From Girardinichthys multiradiatus (lineage: Eukaryota > Chordata > Actinopteri > Cyprinodontiformes > Goodeidae), in the NCBI RefSeq assembly GCF_021462225.1, contig NC_061805.1, forward strand, positions 30,583,958 to 30,647,957: a stretch of 64,000 nt of DNA. The letters are read 5' to 3'. A program made the position numbers and the translations under genes. Under the pieces are notes generated by a model that saw only the letters and a program-made list of their open reading frames with translations, made no database searches and had not been told where the DNA came from. Position 1 is the first letter of the stretch. Every line of letters begins with the position of its first letter. Shown here one piece after another: positions 45,588-64,000 of this stretch.

Positions 45588-48112
45588 TGTATTTCTGTTG
45601 TATTTCTTAGTTGCTAGGAAAGTTACTTCTCTTCTCAGTAACTTCTTTTATTTTATCCAAACACAACAACACACACAACAAGCAGCACATGAAGCTGCCT
45701 CAAGAACCGGCCAGCTCTCTGATTTCTAGCGTCCCTGAAAACAGGGAGAAATTCATATGGTCAATCATCTTTAAACGACATTCAGAATCTCCACATAAAA
45801 TGATCTAAAAGAAAACTGATCAGATATTAAATGTATACATTAATCAATGTTACTGAGGTAGTAGCTTTGTATTCAACATAAATTGAAGGAATTATATGTG
45901 TTAAGGTATATGTCTCCAAGTTATATCTGACTTTTTTATTATTCTTAAACTGTAGACCACATCTCAACAAATGTGAAAAAATAGTTCAGTGGAGCTAGAG
46001 GTTCGAGATATTTGGCTGGAGTTCAAGGCAGCTTTCCAAGTAAGCAGAATGAGCCTGAACCCAACTAGGTGTGGTTGATTAATTGGCTGATAGATACACT
46101 TTGTTGTACATTTCAAAAACAAAAAAGTCTTTTTTTATCATTCATTATTATCATTATTATTTTGTTTCTATCCCAGTTTAGAGTTTGTCACAATTGTCCA
46201 TAAATCCCTCTTTCTAGACATGCTTTAGATTTGTACAAACAAAGCAGATCTACTGTACATCCTTTGAAATCTCTGTCTCCGCAATGATGGTTTAATTCTT
46301 TGAAATAATCTTTTAAAATTCATTCCTTCTGTTTTCAAAAATGTAACATAAAAATTCATTAGAAGGTCATTATAATCACGTCCCAATTCAGTTGTGCTGT
46401 GGAACGTTTCTTTTAATTACCTGTTGATAATATTCAGTATAATATTATCTGATGCTGCACTGCCTGAGGTCAGAATAGATCTTCTAAAGCAAACCAAATA
46501 ATGCAGACTTATCTCTACCTCTGTCCTTTCTCTCGGACCTCCAGCCAACTTCCCCGATTCGGTGGTGGACAGTCTTCCAGCAGATGTCACCACAGGAATC
46601 TATTATGGCTGGGCTTGTGTCGGGAATAGCGACATCCACAAAATGGTGACGAGCATCGGCTGGAACCCTTACTACAAAAACACAAAGAAGTCTATGGTAA
46701 GCACAAGGTGGCTGACTTTTATTGCAGACATGTCAGGAAGATAGCATCTTTACGTTAAACCTGTTGGGTAGCTGATAGATGGCATGTAGGTATTCCCACA
46801 TAACAAACCATATATTCTCCCCGGAGCATTAAATGTACTTCTTCATTTAAATATTTGAAAACTGGCATGTCTCAGAGTTAACAAAATGAGAACAAAAATT
46901 AAAACCCGACCTTCTTTGGTGAATAACTACACACAGGTAGTGGTGGCCTAGTGTTTAGGAAGCTGAATGTTTGCGTCCTGGAGATGTCGCAGCTTCCCCG
47001 GTTCGAAACGCGGTGGCAGCGCACTGCTTCCTAAGGGGTTGGTGAAATGCAGAGGACACTTTTTGTTGGAATGTACAATTGCAATGAAAAATAATGGTTA
47101 TTAATATTAGAACATTTGCACTTTTTGGGTGGTTTATTGGAGTGTAGCAACATGGCTCCGGGTAGTAAAGTCACCGGAGTTTATCCTTGTCTGGATTCAG
47201 TTGGGGAGATATGGGTTTGCACCCTATTAAGAATCCCACACACATAAAGGTTAAGGAATTAAACTTATTAAAACTTTTCCATGTGACATCTGAACATTAA
47301 CTAAAATATTGAGAATATATTGGCCTATTAAAAATGATTTGATGAAAACATAACTGTTAAGTTTAGCTTAACATACAAGCGGACAAATGTTTATATAAGA
47401 AAACACTGAGATAGAAAACTGTAACTAAACATATTTTGTTCCAGGACATATACTTTGCACTCAGATGTTTGTTAATCTATTGCACAACTTTTTCCCATGC
47501 TAAAGAAAATGCACTACACCTCTAGTCCCTGTTAAACCACCTTCAATCTTATACAGCATTCTTACTAACCAGCTTTGCAGGGTAAACCAGTTTGATAAAG
47601 GCCGGCATCTCCTCTATTTCTTTTTTTATTGGTGTCTAGGAGACGCACGTCATTCACAAATTCAAAGAAGACTTTTACGGAGAGATTCTGAGTGTCGTTC
47701 TGGTGGGCTACATCCGCTCGGAGAAGAGCTTTCCCTCACTCGGTACGGTGTCATCTAGCTCAGCTAAAGTGTCTATAAACTGGGATGTGAAAGTCCCATT
47801 CTTTATCCATTTGTACTCTAGTTAGGGGAAATAATCCAAGAAACATTTCTTCCTCTTTCATCTGCTCTTTATTCATTTTACCTCCTGCTGCACACAACTC
47901 CCTGACCCCGTCTGCTTCCCGTCTTATCTTTGCAAACAGAGGACCTCATTGCGGCCATCAACAGCGACATTGAGGAGGCCAAGGTTATGCTGGAGCTGCC
48001 AGAGCACAGCAAACTGAAAGAGGACAACTTCTTCACCAGCACGACCGACTCGTCTCCAGCCTCTCCATCATCTGCTGCGTCCACATCTCAGAGCATCATC
48101 AACGGTCACTGA
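44742..48112 (+). CDS. rfk: Riboflavin kinase
   Basis: Cytosolic flavokinase: ATP plus riboflavin gives FMN and ADP, the first step of FMN/FAD synthesis. Exons: 44742-44823, 46545-46696, 47640-47742 and 47940-48112 (GT-AG introns, phases consistent), 169 aa. The family signature GFGRGSKELGIPTANFP (15-31) holds the nucleotide/flavin loop and PTAN Thr27/Asn29. GIYYGWA and SIGWNPYYKNTKKS follow; Glu79 corresponds to the catalytic Glu86 of human numbering. GEILSVVLVGYIR and the helix with LELPEHSKLKEDNFF complete the fold. It is about 14 residues longer than the 155-aa human form because of a Ser/Thr/Ala-rich insert at about 145-163 before the conserved INGH end. The start MKSLPYFCRG aligns with the 155-aa human start. 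The neighbours are gcnt1 and pcsk5, as in human. Confidence 0.95.
45405..45456 (+). mobile_element. Rex/L2-type LINE tail, intron 1 of rfk
   Basis: ATTTCCCTTTGGGATTAATAA then GAATTG repeats: the extreme 3' end only. Confidence 0.75.
45543..45586. repeat. (TA)n microsatellite, intron 1 of rfk
   Basis: About 20 TA units. Confidence 0.95.
46932..47110 (+). mobile_element. tRNA-derived SINE, intron 2 of rfk
   Basis: GGTGGCCTAGTGTTTAGGAA fits an A box and GGTTCGAAACGC a B box, about 45 bp apart, followed by a unique body and a tail with ACAATTGCAATGAAAAATAA. A different family from the 42240 SINE. Confidence 0.65.
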
Positions 48113-49040
48113 CAGCTGGCAGAGGCAGCAGCGCTTTGCACTCTGAGCGGAGGAGCACACGTTTCTGGGCACACGCAGGATGCACATCCGTCTTATAAAA
48201 TCTGTCAGCTGTCACAAAGACAGAAAACTTATACCGTTGTTTTTATTTGCATGTGGTTCTGTGTGAAAGCGCTGTTTACTGACCTATGTGGCCTAATTGC
48301 ACACAGCCTGTTAAACTGTATATATTCAGAACATATTATTTGGTTCTTCTGTATATTTTGAATCTCATAGAAGAGAGGATTGATAAAAAATCACTGATTT
48401 TGATGAAGATGGTGGGTTTTTATTTTTATTTTGTGTAAATGATGATTTAAATGAACTATAAACTCAGCTCGGAAAATTGATGACTCAAGGTAACCTCATT
48501 TACTGTGTCAACATTGCAGCATTATTATCCATAAAATGAGACCTCATTAGATAATACTGTGGTACATTAATTATCCATCACTATCAGAACTAGAAGTTGC
48601 AAACTTAATTATAGTTCCTGCCGTTTCCTCCTTTTATCTTCATCTGTAGCACAGTCTCTCAAGCTTAAATAACTGCTACCTTGTCTGTCAGAAATCCTAC
48701 GTTTGATCAGATTTGTAGTTTTAAAAGCAGAAAACAAATATATATTAATACTTACAGACAAGTACTTTAACAACTTGCTGCATTACTTAGTTATGAACTG
48801 AAATGCATTTTATCAGTAATGTTATGGAGGTTTTAGCACATTACCCTGCAGGATTTGAATGTCTTGACACTTGGTGTTATCAGAAAAGCTGATTAAGTTA
48901 ATGAGTAAAAAATAACCACCAAGGTTGAATGACCAAGCACTTATTTTTCCTTTTAGTTGTAGTAAAACATTAATGATTAGGAGAAAATAAATCTTGTGTT
49001 TCTGATGTGTAAATACAATAAAAACCTTTTAAGTTTATGA
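48113..49040 (+). other. rfk: rfk 3' UTR and flank
   Basis: Follows the TGA. AATAAA-type signals occur at about 48986 (AAAATAAATC) and 49017 (CAATAAAAACC), so a 3' UTR of about 0.9 kb is plausible. No other gene is seen. Confidence 0.5.
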
Positions 49041-49170
49041 ACATGAATTATTTTTTTACATTAGTCATATGTAAAAGTTCTTAAATAGATAAACTATTGC
49101 CCATTTTTAACTATTTCAGTTTTATTCTGATATTTTTAAAACCTCTGAAAGAGGATTTTCGTTTGACTGC

Positions 49171-49907
49171 TCATTTTAAATCTGAGGTAAAAGGAAACCA
49201 TGGTTGTAAATTTTTTACATCCTCTGTAAAACATGTGATTGCTAAAACCCTACCTCTGTGATTTTTACGTTTAATTATTAAATCAATTAAAGCCTTGTTA
49301 AAAGCGGGAAAATAGTTGCTGTGTCTTGAATGTTGCCTTCTTACTTTAGAAGCCATGATGTATTTACCAAATAAATGATGACTTACTGTCTTCCCAAGGA
49401 AATAAGGTGTACTGTCCTCCTGTGTAATACAAATATCTGGATCTTTAATCGGATTTCTAATACCCCGAATTCTATAAAGAGTTCCTGTAGAAGCACACGT
49501 TAAATTAATCTCACTAGAAAATCTACTAACATTTCTGCTTTTTCTTACAGTATAATTCCTCACAGTTTTGATGCATCAGTTGCCACCAAACATTATCAGT
49601 ATGATCATAGTAGTCAGAAAAGTGATGAATCTCTCTTCAAATCCGCTGATGAATATTATTAGTCAGATTAACCACACATTGTCTTTGTTGTACCTTTTCC
49701 CAAAATGAACACAAGAGTTATAACAATACTTGCAATACCAATCATTAGCATCAGAACAAACCATCTTCCATATAGCTGCATCGTGACCTTGAAGTGGAAT
49801 GTCCTTTCTTCTGGTACTGAAAGCAAACAGTTTTTTCTCAAAGAAAACAAATTATAAACACAACTTAAAAAACAAAAAATCCTGCTGACTCTCCTGAGTG
49901 GCTTCAA
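49171..49907 (-). pseudogene. Possible env-region remnants
   Basis: Two separate minus frames. That at 49668-49907 (79 codons) has basic N-terminal residues and one hydrophobic stretch of about 20 residues, as in an Env leader. That at 49171-49563 (130 codons) has potential glycosylation sites and basic patches. Both lie directly after integrase, where env should be, but no fusion peptide or transmembrane subunit is seen. Assigned by position only. Confidence 0.35.
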
Positions 49908-50398
49908 GCTGCCCTGTTACCAGTCTGGTACAGGTGGGCGGTCGTAGGAAGTTCCTCTAGAAATATATTTAGAAACAGGAACTCTAACCTGCTGGAAGTT
50001 AGGCTTCCATAGTCCAACTAAACAACAGTGGAAATGAACACATTCAAACTTGTAATAATACCATAATGATAAATATCAAACAATAAACATAAAAGTTAGA
50101 TAAAAGCATCCAAGATATCCTCCTCAGAGTTAGTCTTGCTGTCAAAGTGGGAGGAAAGAATCTCTCACTGTGGTGTGTGTGCAGTGAGGCAAATGACCTT
50201 ATGATTTCTAACTTTCAGGCAATGCGATGGCCTTAAGTAGATTCTGAAATAACGTTGCACTGCCCAAGGGATTATTGTGCCCTTGTAAGAACAGTGTTCT
50301 TCAACCACCTCTTCAATCACTCGCCAGTGATCAGCTTACAGTTCTTTATCTTATGGTGGTCCGCTGTCCTCACACCTTTCAGGCCGTGGATGATCCAG

Positions 50399-50776
50399 TT
50401 AGAAGATGACTTGTCCTGGAAGCCAGTTGAAGCTGGAGGAGCTGGAGCTTTCCTGGGTGTCTAGTAGGATCTGATATGGGCCATTCCAGCACCTGGACTT
50501 CCTGTGTTTTCTCCTAAATTCTCTGACCAGAATCCAGTCCCCAGGAATAAAGGACTGGAGGGTGGAAGTGGCTGTTTCTGGTAATGCAACCTTCACCATC
50601 TGTGAAACTTGAGAAAACACAGTGGACAGGTTTTGACAGTAAAACAACATCCTATCTTCACACAAAGATGTGGAAGAAAATGATCTTGGCAATATCCCCA
50701 TGTCCAAATTAGGAGACCTGCCACACAGCACTTCAAAAGGACTGAGATTTGTCTGTGTCCTTTGTCTCAATCTCAT
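50399..50776 (-). pseudogene. ERV pol fragment: integrase C-terminal part
   Basis: 125 codons. It contains LSPFEVLCGRSPN (the end of the integrase core in gamma-type elements) and PGDWILVREFRRKHRK...WNGPYQILL (C-terminal SH3-like domain). Immediately upstream KLAKCCE is readable after a stop, with a deletion before LTYMRLRQRT. The catalytic D,D,E residues are not present. Non-functional. Confidence 0.8.
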
Positions 50777-50819
50777 ATAAGTGAGAACAGGGCCTTCACA
50801 ACACTTGGCTAATTTTCAA

Positions 50820-53800
50820 TTCAAAGTCCCATTCTCAAACCTAAGTGCTTAACTACATGAACTTCATCAAAACATCCAACAAAATCAAAATAATTGATCT
50901 TCTGACTTCACCTGATATACTAGCAGTGACCATCAGCTAAATATTCTGAATATCAAAAATGTGACATGATGTTTGAGGAAGGTCTGATTACAGGTCAACA
51001 TTTCATAGTTTCAGAAAACCCAAAAAGAATTTCAAAAATGGTCTAATCTGTGGAGATATAAAATTTCACAAAAGAATCAACACCATAATTTCAGAGAGGT
51101 TATCATAATGTGGTCTTAGGGAGCTATGCACCATTTATATAAACAAAGTACAACGTCTCTCTCGCATTGTCACTAAGTCCTCACTGGAGGTCTGAGCTAC
51201 CCTTTTTCCCATGAGTGCTAAAACTTTTGGAACCCCATGTTACTTTATTCTGACATTCCCCTCTTCTGGCGCAGGGTCCAACCCATGCGACAATCCAGCA
51301 AAAAGTTTGTACAAAAATGTTTTAGTAACCAAGATCACATAACCTAGAACCAAAGAGATGAATTCTGACATAACGATGTGTCACTATGAATTTAACGAAA
51401 GCAACATAAAGAAAATCCAGATGTTTTTAACTGCAATTCAGTTCCAGTAACAACAAAACACAAACTTTAATTATTCAGTTCATCAATGTCTCACTTAGAA
51501 ATTAGTCACATATCATCCTGATTTGTCTTGTATGAAGATGAATATTAGATTAATGGACATCCAATGTAATTCAGATGCATAAACCCTACAAATTCGAATC
51601 TAATAAATAATTCCCACCAAGTATAAAGTCATGACTCTGATTCTTTATCAAAAATATATATTCCTTACTTTTGCGTATCTTGAACTGTCAGCTAGCTTAA
51701 TGGCACCAGGGAAACTTTCAATCTAATAAATCACCAATGATTCTGTATGCAAAACTAATTCTTCAAACTAGTTTAAACTATTTCATTAACCTTTTAGTAA
51801 TAAAACACGTAAATCTAAAAGTCATGCTACATCCTTAATCATTATACAAAAAAAAAAACATGTTTTTAAGGCAACAATCACTACAAGCATTTTGATTCTA
51901 TTGTCTCTTAAACAATGTTAAAACTCAGGAAGGGAGGTGCTGAGCGTTACCATGACAACAAAGGCATGAACCAACCTGGTAGGTGGGCGAAGTCAGGCAG
52001 AACTAACCTCTGATTGGCAGCCTATGGGCGGACCCACAGTTTCTTCATCCCATCCCATATTAGTGTAACTTAAACTACAAAGCTATTAACATGCACCTAC
52101 CTCAGAAACAAGCTGCTTCTTAACTCTCCTGAAAACTCAAAGTTTAATCAATCTGGGATTTAGAAACATTATTCTAAACATGGATTATTGTTTCATGCAA
52201 CATATAATCAAACATTCAGTCCAACAAAACAAAGACAAAACATCAAAGACAAACAAATGGCCAAATTTGAAGCTTCAAGAATTCAAAGAAATTTTTAACA
52301 ATCTCTTTTCAGAATATGTTTTCTCAACCATATCTTTTAATGCTATAATTGATCAATTTTGTTATGACAATCGTCAGGATCCTTTTTTAAAAAAATGAGT
52401 GCACATATTCCAAAAAATCTCAAAGTATTTAGAAGCACAGCAACAGTTTTCTTTTATATGAATCCAAATTTACTGATGCTGAAACCTTTTGCTAATTCTT
52501 TGTACTGTAACTCTGTAATAATAACTACAATCCTGAGAGTTATTGTTATAGTTCTCTTTTTGTTTGACTCAATTTGATCACAGCTGTATTGCAGAATTTC
52601 AGGTTAAATGCAAAGAAGTATTTTAATTCAATTCAAATTCAAAGATACTTTATTGATCCCCGAGGGGAAATTAGAAAAGTCAGCATTGACATTTTTATGT
52701 TATACCCAAACAAAACAAAAACTGCAGTGTTTGACTTAATCAGAAATGAAGATAAGAAGCTTGTCTCCAAACTGGACTTTCTCCCACATAGTGTTTAAAA
52801 AAGAACAAACATCATTTTCTTTAATTTGGCTATTTAAATTTTGAGAGTTGGGGAAAACTTATTACTAGAACCCCTCTTTTACAATCCAAATGCTGATAAA
52901 TGTTCCAATATTTTATCTCTTAGTAATTTGAAATCACCTTGTGTACCTTTGTACTCCTATGTATTCTTTTAATCTTTAAACCCTAAGAAATCAAACAAGG
53001 AGACTTGAGTTTGAGCCGACCATCCTCTTACTGTTAAGAGGGCCTTTATTTCTTTTCTTTTCCTAAAATGAAGGATTTTACTTGTCTTGATTCTGTTATA
53101 AAAATCCTAACCTTGGTTCCAAAACTAAACTCTTCAACCCCAATCTGTGTTCCCCAGAGTAGAAATTTTGAGTATTATTGCATTTCAAAGCCACCAAATG
53201 ACTGGAACCCATCATTGGCTTAGATCTGTTTTAATAAGTAATCGGTCTACCTTTAATTAAATATTATAATTTTATGGACCCAAAATCTATGGCTTACGGG
53301 CTTCAGGAGTCCAGGAACCACAAGTTGAGTACTACTGCATTGAACAATGGTGTTAACTTTCTGCAGAGATTGAAGGATTGGCTAAATATATTGTTTCTGC
53401 TTGGACAATAATCAGATTTAAAATCACTAGTTCACAGCTCCTAATTTACCTCAGATCATATTTGCTTCTAACCCAGTTCATAATAAGCTTCAGACAACAT
53501 TATGTTAAAAAAACAAAAACAAAACAAAAACCAGATCTGTTTTAAAATAAAGAAAAAACATGCTTAAAAAACTTGTTACTGTGGTGGAAAATAGCTCCAC
53601 GGTTCTGAAGGCCTTTTCATGCTGAATCTTTTAGGAAACATGAGATTAGTTTAATTTTTGTGTGGTACCACTGTCCAATCAGATTCTTTCTAAATAACCC
53701 AATTTTTCATACTCATTTTAAAGGTTTGTTTTACCAAGGGAAATGTGTTTAACAAAACCAATTACTCTCAAAAGTTTTAAAAGTTTTTAGCTGGTGATAT

Positions 53801-55480
53801 CTTAGAAAACAACAAGTGTTTTAATATTTCTATGCAACACAGAACTGATCAGGTGTCCTTTCCTTCTCCAAAGGGAGAAAAAAGAACCTGCAGAACCAAG
53901 CCTTTCATAGTTTTTGTCAGGACCTGATATAAGGTACAGTGTAAATCAACACGCTGCATGAATCAGAAGAGGGAAGAAAAAAAACTAATATAACCTCTTC
54001 CCAGCAGCTGCTGTGAAAAACAATGAATTTGTACTTTCCATAAGAGTAAGTTAGCACTTGTGGACAAAAACTGCACCAAACTGTAAATACTGTGTCAGAA
54101 ACTGTATGAAGACCATCTGCAGTAGAACTAAGCCTGTTTTAATGAGTTCTCTACCCATTAGATTTATGGGATACAAAATCTGACAACAGAAAATTATACC
54201 TGAAGGAGAAACCCATCAGGTTTTACGCATTCGCTGGGTTTTAAAAATACTCCTTCATGAGATCTGTCCTGAGAATAACATAGAAACACTTGGTTACTGC
54301 TGAGTTTTGGAGATGTTGTAACTTCCTCTGCATTTTCATAACTTTTAATAACTATAATAATTGACCCTGAATATTCTACGACGAAAGAGAACTTGTTTCT
54401 CTAAAAGAATTAACCAGAAAGTATCAAATGAGTTAAGTTATCACCCTTTTAAAGATACTTTTCTAACCCTAAAATAATATTTTAAGCCGCTATATCTGTC
54501 CACGTCAAGCAAGCGTCACATGAGCAGCGGTTAATAAGCGTTCTTCATTGCAGAAAATAGGAAAAGATTTATGCAAATGTGTGTGTGTTTGTACGTTACC
54601 CCCATCAGTTTCTTAATCGCTCCAGAGTCAGACTGTCATGGCACACAGTTCTCTATCAGTCCAAAAAACAACCAGGCTCTTCCCAGGTCTGTTGGTGAGA
54701 CATTCAATCATTCTTTGTCCACTTTAACTTCTTTCAGGAGGGAGAAAGAAGAAACTTTGCTCCGGTTTCTCTTCTGCCCGCATAAGATGCTTTCAATATA
54801 AATCCAGTGTATCGCTCTTCTGGCTCTTGCAAACAGCATGGATCATTGTCCATCTCAGTGGGTCCAGACTTCTTCTGAGTTTTTGTTTTTTTTTTCTTGT
54901 AGAAAGTCACACTGCGATTTTCAACATGCAGGAAGGCAGATCTCTCTCTTTCAGGTCATGCTGGAGAAGCGTCTCTTGGCGGAGTAGCCATGGAGAAGGA
55001 CAGGTTTCTAAAATCCAGACTCAAAAACGCAGATGTTGAACTCAAATCCCATATATGTGTGTATTTGTGTGTGAGAGAGGCAGAAGAAAAGTTTAGTATA
55101 GGTTCAGATTTTGCACAAAGAAATATTATCAGTCAGTCAGTTGTCCCCCTGCCTGTCACTTCCTTCCACAACATGAACTATACTCCTTTCTAAAACAACG
55201 TTCTTTTCGACTCTAATGTCCCTTTTCACTTTTACCTTCTTTTCCGACTGATCGCAATATTTAAGACAAACAAAACTTCCTTCAGGAAAGTTTTAACTCT
55301 TTAACCCCTTAATTGATGCACTCTGTGCTTTTTAATCTTTTTCTTATGTTTTTTTTATTTTTCCATCAACTGTTTTACTTGAAACTATTTAAACTATTTA
55401 ACTTATTTACACTCAAACTTCCACGCTGTGAAAAACCAAACTTATCTTCCAAATTAAAGCACATTTAACACAATCATCCC
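50820..55480. other. No recognised gene; presumed decayed ERV interior
   Basis: A/T-rich, many short frames, none recognised. An antisense LINE tail lies at 52622-52680. If ERV-derived, gag and most of pol have been lost or replaced. Confidence 0.4.
52622..52680 (-). mobile_element. LINE 3' tail, antisense
   Basis: TTCAATTCAAATTCAAAGAT followed by ACTTTATTGATCCCCGAGG: reverse complement of the GGGATCAATAAAGT tail of Rex/L2-type LINEs. Confidence 0.75.
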
Positions 55481-56012
55481 CACTTTTTCCTTTCATTATT
55501 TTATAAATCAGAGTATGAAGAAGGAGACACCCCTGATGCCTCAAGGTTCCGGAACCATTTTGTTTTTTACCCGTTCAGCGGCACGTCTGCCGACTGGCTT
55601 TTCTCCTTTATGAGGTGTAGAAAATTGCTAAAAACCACCCGCAAAACCCTGTGTTTTGCTTTATCCCATTGTTACCAATGAGAACCTCCCTGTCATTCCT
55701 TAACAGGGTAACCGGGCCCTTAGCTGATGTCCTCCCTCTCGCAACTCTGGAACCTAATTAATTAGTTAGGAGATGATGGTTAATGTGTAATAAAAATAAT
55801 AATATACATTATGTCCTACAGAGCAACTTCTCACCCAGATATATTTGACGACAAATTGTTCGGATCCAATCGGTCAGAAGCCGCAGGCGGGCACCAGAAC
55901 TCCCCTCCGTAAAATGGAAGTGGCCTGAGAACAACTCTCAGGCTGGCCAGGCGTCCGTGTCCCATCCTGCGGTCTCCTCTGGCACGTTAGATTCTGTTCG
56001 TGACGCTAAAAT
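55480..56012 (-). other. ERV leader with primer-binding-site-like start
   Basis: Directly after the LTR the minus strand reads TTTTAGCGTCACGAACAG, which resembles the primer-binding region of fish gamma-type ERVs (from memory). A GC-richer leader follows with a possible splice donor CTGGGTGAGAAG. Confidence 0.5.
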
Positions 56013-56368
56013 TGTTGTGGAATTTCCTTATCAAAGTGAGTAGAAGTTGACTCATAACAAGAGAAAATCCGGACTTTTTCTTTATAAGTTTTATTCAAAG
56101 GCATTCAGCGTTTGAAGACCCTGACACTGAGGTTAGTCAGTGAAACAGAGCCCCGATCAACATTTACACACAGTATTTATACCAGAACATGACAGTGTTA
56201 TCTCAACACTTCAAAGAGTCTGTGTTTTATGACCCCAGACCCTTCTCGGGTTCAGAGGTGACAAGGTTACCTAGGAACAACCATCTACTCTCCCTGAGGC
56301 ATCACCCTAAAAAATGCCCTTAACCATTAAACTTCTGATAATGGCTTTTACAGCTTCCTCCTCTAACA
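56013..56368 (-). mobile_element. ERV long terminal repeat
   Basis: On the minus strand it starts TGTTAGAGGAGGAAGC and ends TTCCACAACA. In order it holds a TATA-like GGTATAAATACT, then GAATAAAACT as polyadenylation signal about 100 bp later, in the right order for U3-R-U5. About 356 bp. It lies about 0.6 kb beyond the pcsk5 stop codon, in the same orientation as pcsk5. Confidence 0.6.
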
Positions 56369-56984
56369 CAGATGTTCACTGGAGTGAGGTAAACCAAAAG
56401 TCATACACTGTGGAATGCTTACTGCAAGAATTTCCATCACAATTGCATAATCTGAATCTTTCGAACCAAGGCCCAGATTTATAGGAACTGTGTGGTAGCA
56501 AAGAGCCTGAAACATTTTGTACAAAGCTAAACGGACACATGTTGAATAGATTCATCAATTTTAATGAGAACAATTACAGTTTTAGGTATAATTCTTAAAT
56601 AAAAAGATATTACCCTGCTTCATCCATAAAATGTGCAAACTGTTTTCAATAAGATCAGACATAAATCATTTATGACAATGATGTATTGTTTTAAGCAACA
56701 GAGATTTATCAAACACCTTAAAACTGAACACAATTTACCACATTAAAATTAGACTGCCCCATAAATTATTCTATAATTAATTTTAATCTATATCCAGACA
56801 GACAGACAGACATACTTACATAATACACAATAATTCATTACTAATGGTTTAAAAAGTGTTTATAGCTTCATTTATAAATGTTTTATTACTTGTTATTTTG
56901 TCCTTAATTAAGGGTGTCTAATTGTAAAGTGGTACCAAAATAAGTGTAAACGTTTTTGCACAGCTAGGTTTTTATGTTTTTGCT
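56369..56984 (-). other. pcsk5: pcsk5 3' UTR and flank
   Basis: After the pcsk5 stop (56985-56987) an AATAAA on the minus strand is at about 56882. A CAGA repeat lies at 56797-56812. No gene. Confidence 0.5.

Positions 56985-64000
<7,016 letters not shown>

Larger units (their letters stand above)
49140..56368 (-). mobile_element. Decayed endogenous retrovirus, minus strand
   Basis: Upstream end: one LTR (56013-56368) and leader. Downstream end: integrase C-terminus (50399-50776) followed by two frames in the env position (49668-49907 and 49171-49563). The spacing between leader and integrase end, about 4.7 kb, is roughly that of a full gag-pol, but between 50820 and 55480 I see no recognisable gag, protease, RT or RNase H. 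No second LTR is recognised near 49 kb. An old, inactive copy; it may be a composite of two fragments rather than one provirus. Confidence 0.55.

Noticed and set aside
54571..55193. Plus-strand frames as genes within the ERV interval
   Set aside because: Short, overlapping, without motifs, and opposite to the ERV strand.

Overview
The window is vertebrate nuclear DNA, almost certainly from a teleost fish. It has spliced genes with GT-AG introns and very low coding density, and most of the rest is interspersed repeats typical of ray-finned fishes (many Tc1-like transposons, CR1/L2/Rex-type, RTE and L1 LINEs, tRNA-derived SINEs, ERV and hAT remnants).

Genes. Two near-identical copies of a core-2 beta-1,6-N-acetylglucosaminyltransferase (gcnt1-like, minus strand, four coding exons each, 436 aa) lie at 17.2-20.3 kb and 29.4-32.1 kb. 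Riboflavin kinase (rfk, plus strand, four exons, 169 aa) lies at 44.7-48.1 kb. The 3' part of a proprotein convertase (pcsk5, minus strand: cysteine-rich repeats, one membrane segment, acidic cytoplasmic tail) occupies 57.0 kb to the right edge. Order and relative orientation match the human PCSK5-RFK-GCNT1 neighbourhood on chromosome 9q21. That is the main reason for choosing gcnt1 over gcnt3.

Layout. 0-11.3 kb is a repeat graveyard: a Tc1 remnant, a hAT remnant, LINE pieces, a large inverted pair of one LINE family carrying a probable solo LTR, and another Tc1 piece. 11.3-17 kb is mostly unrecognised with decayed transposon fragments. 17-28.8 kb is the first duplication unit (gcnt1 copy A, its 5' noncoding exon, L1, L2 and RTE insertions). 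28.65-28.77 kb holds a stretch resembling the rfk upstream region. 29.2-44.6 kb is the second unit (gcnt1 copy B) and ends in the real rfk promoter. Inside it sits a 7.7 kb element with about 835 bp terminal inverted repeats, AG...CT ends and a 6 bp target duplication, hallmarks of Polinton/Maverick elements, but no recognisable genes. 49-56.4 kb is a decayed minus-strand endogenous retrovirus. 57-64 kb is pcsk5, whose introns carry several Tc1-like elements, one with an uninterrupted DD34E transposase ORF.

The three host genes have no evident joint pathway: Golgi mucin-type O-glycan branching, flavin cofactor synthesis, and secretory-pathway proprotein cleavage. Their proximity is conserved synteny. 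The most notable observations are the Polinton-like gene-less element, the tandem duplication whose junction is marked by an rfk-promoter remnant, and the patchy identity between the gcnt1 copies, which suggests gene conversion. All calls come from reading the sequence; no alignment or database search was run.
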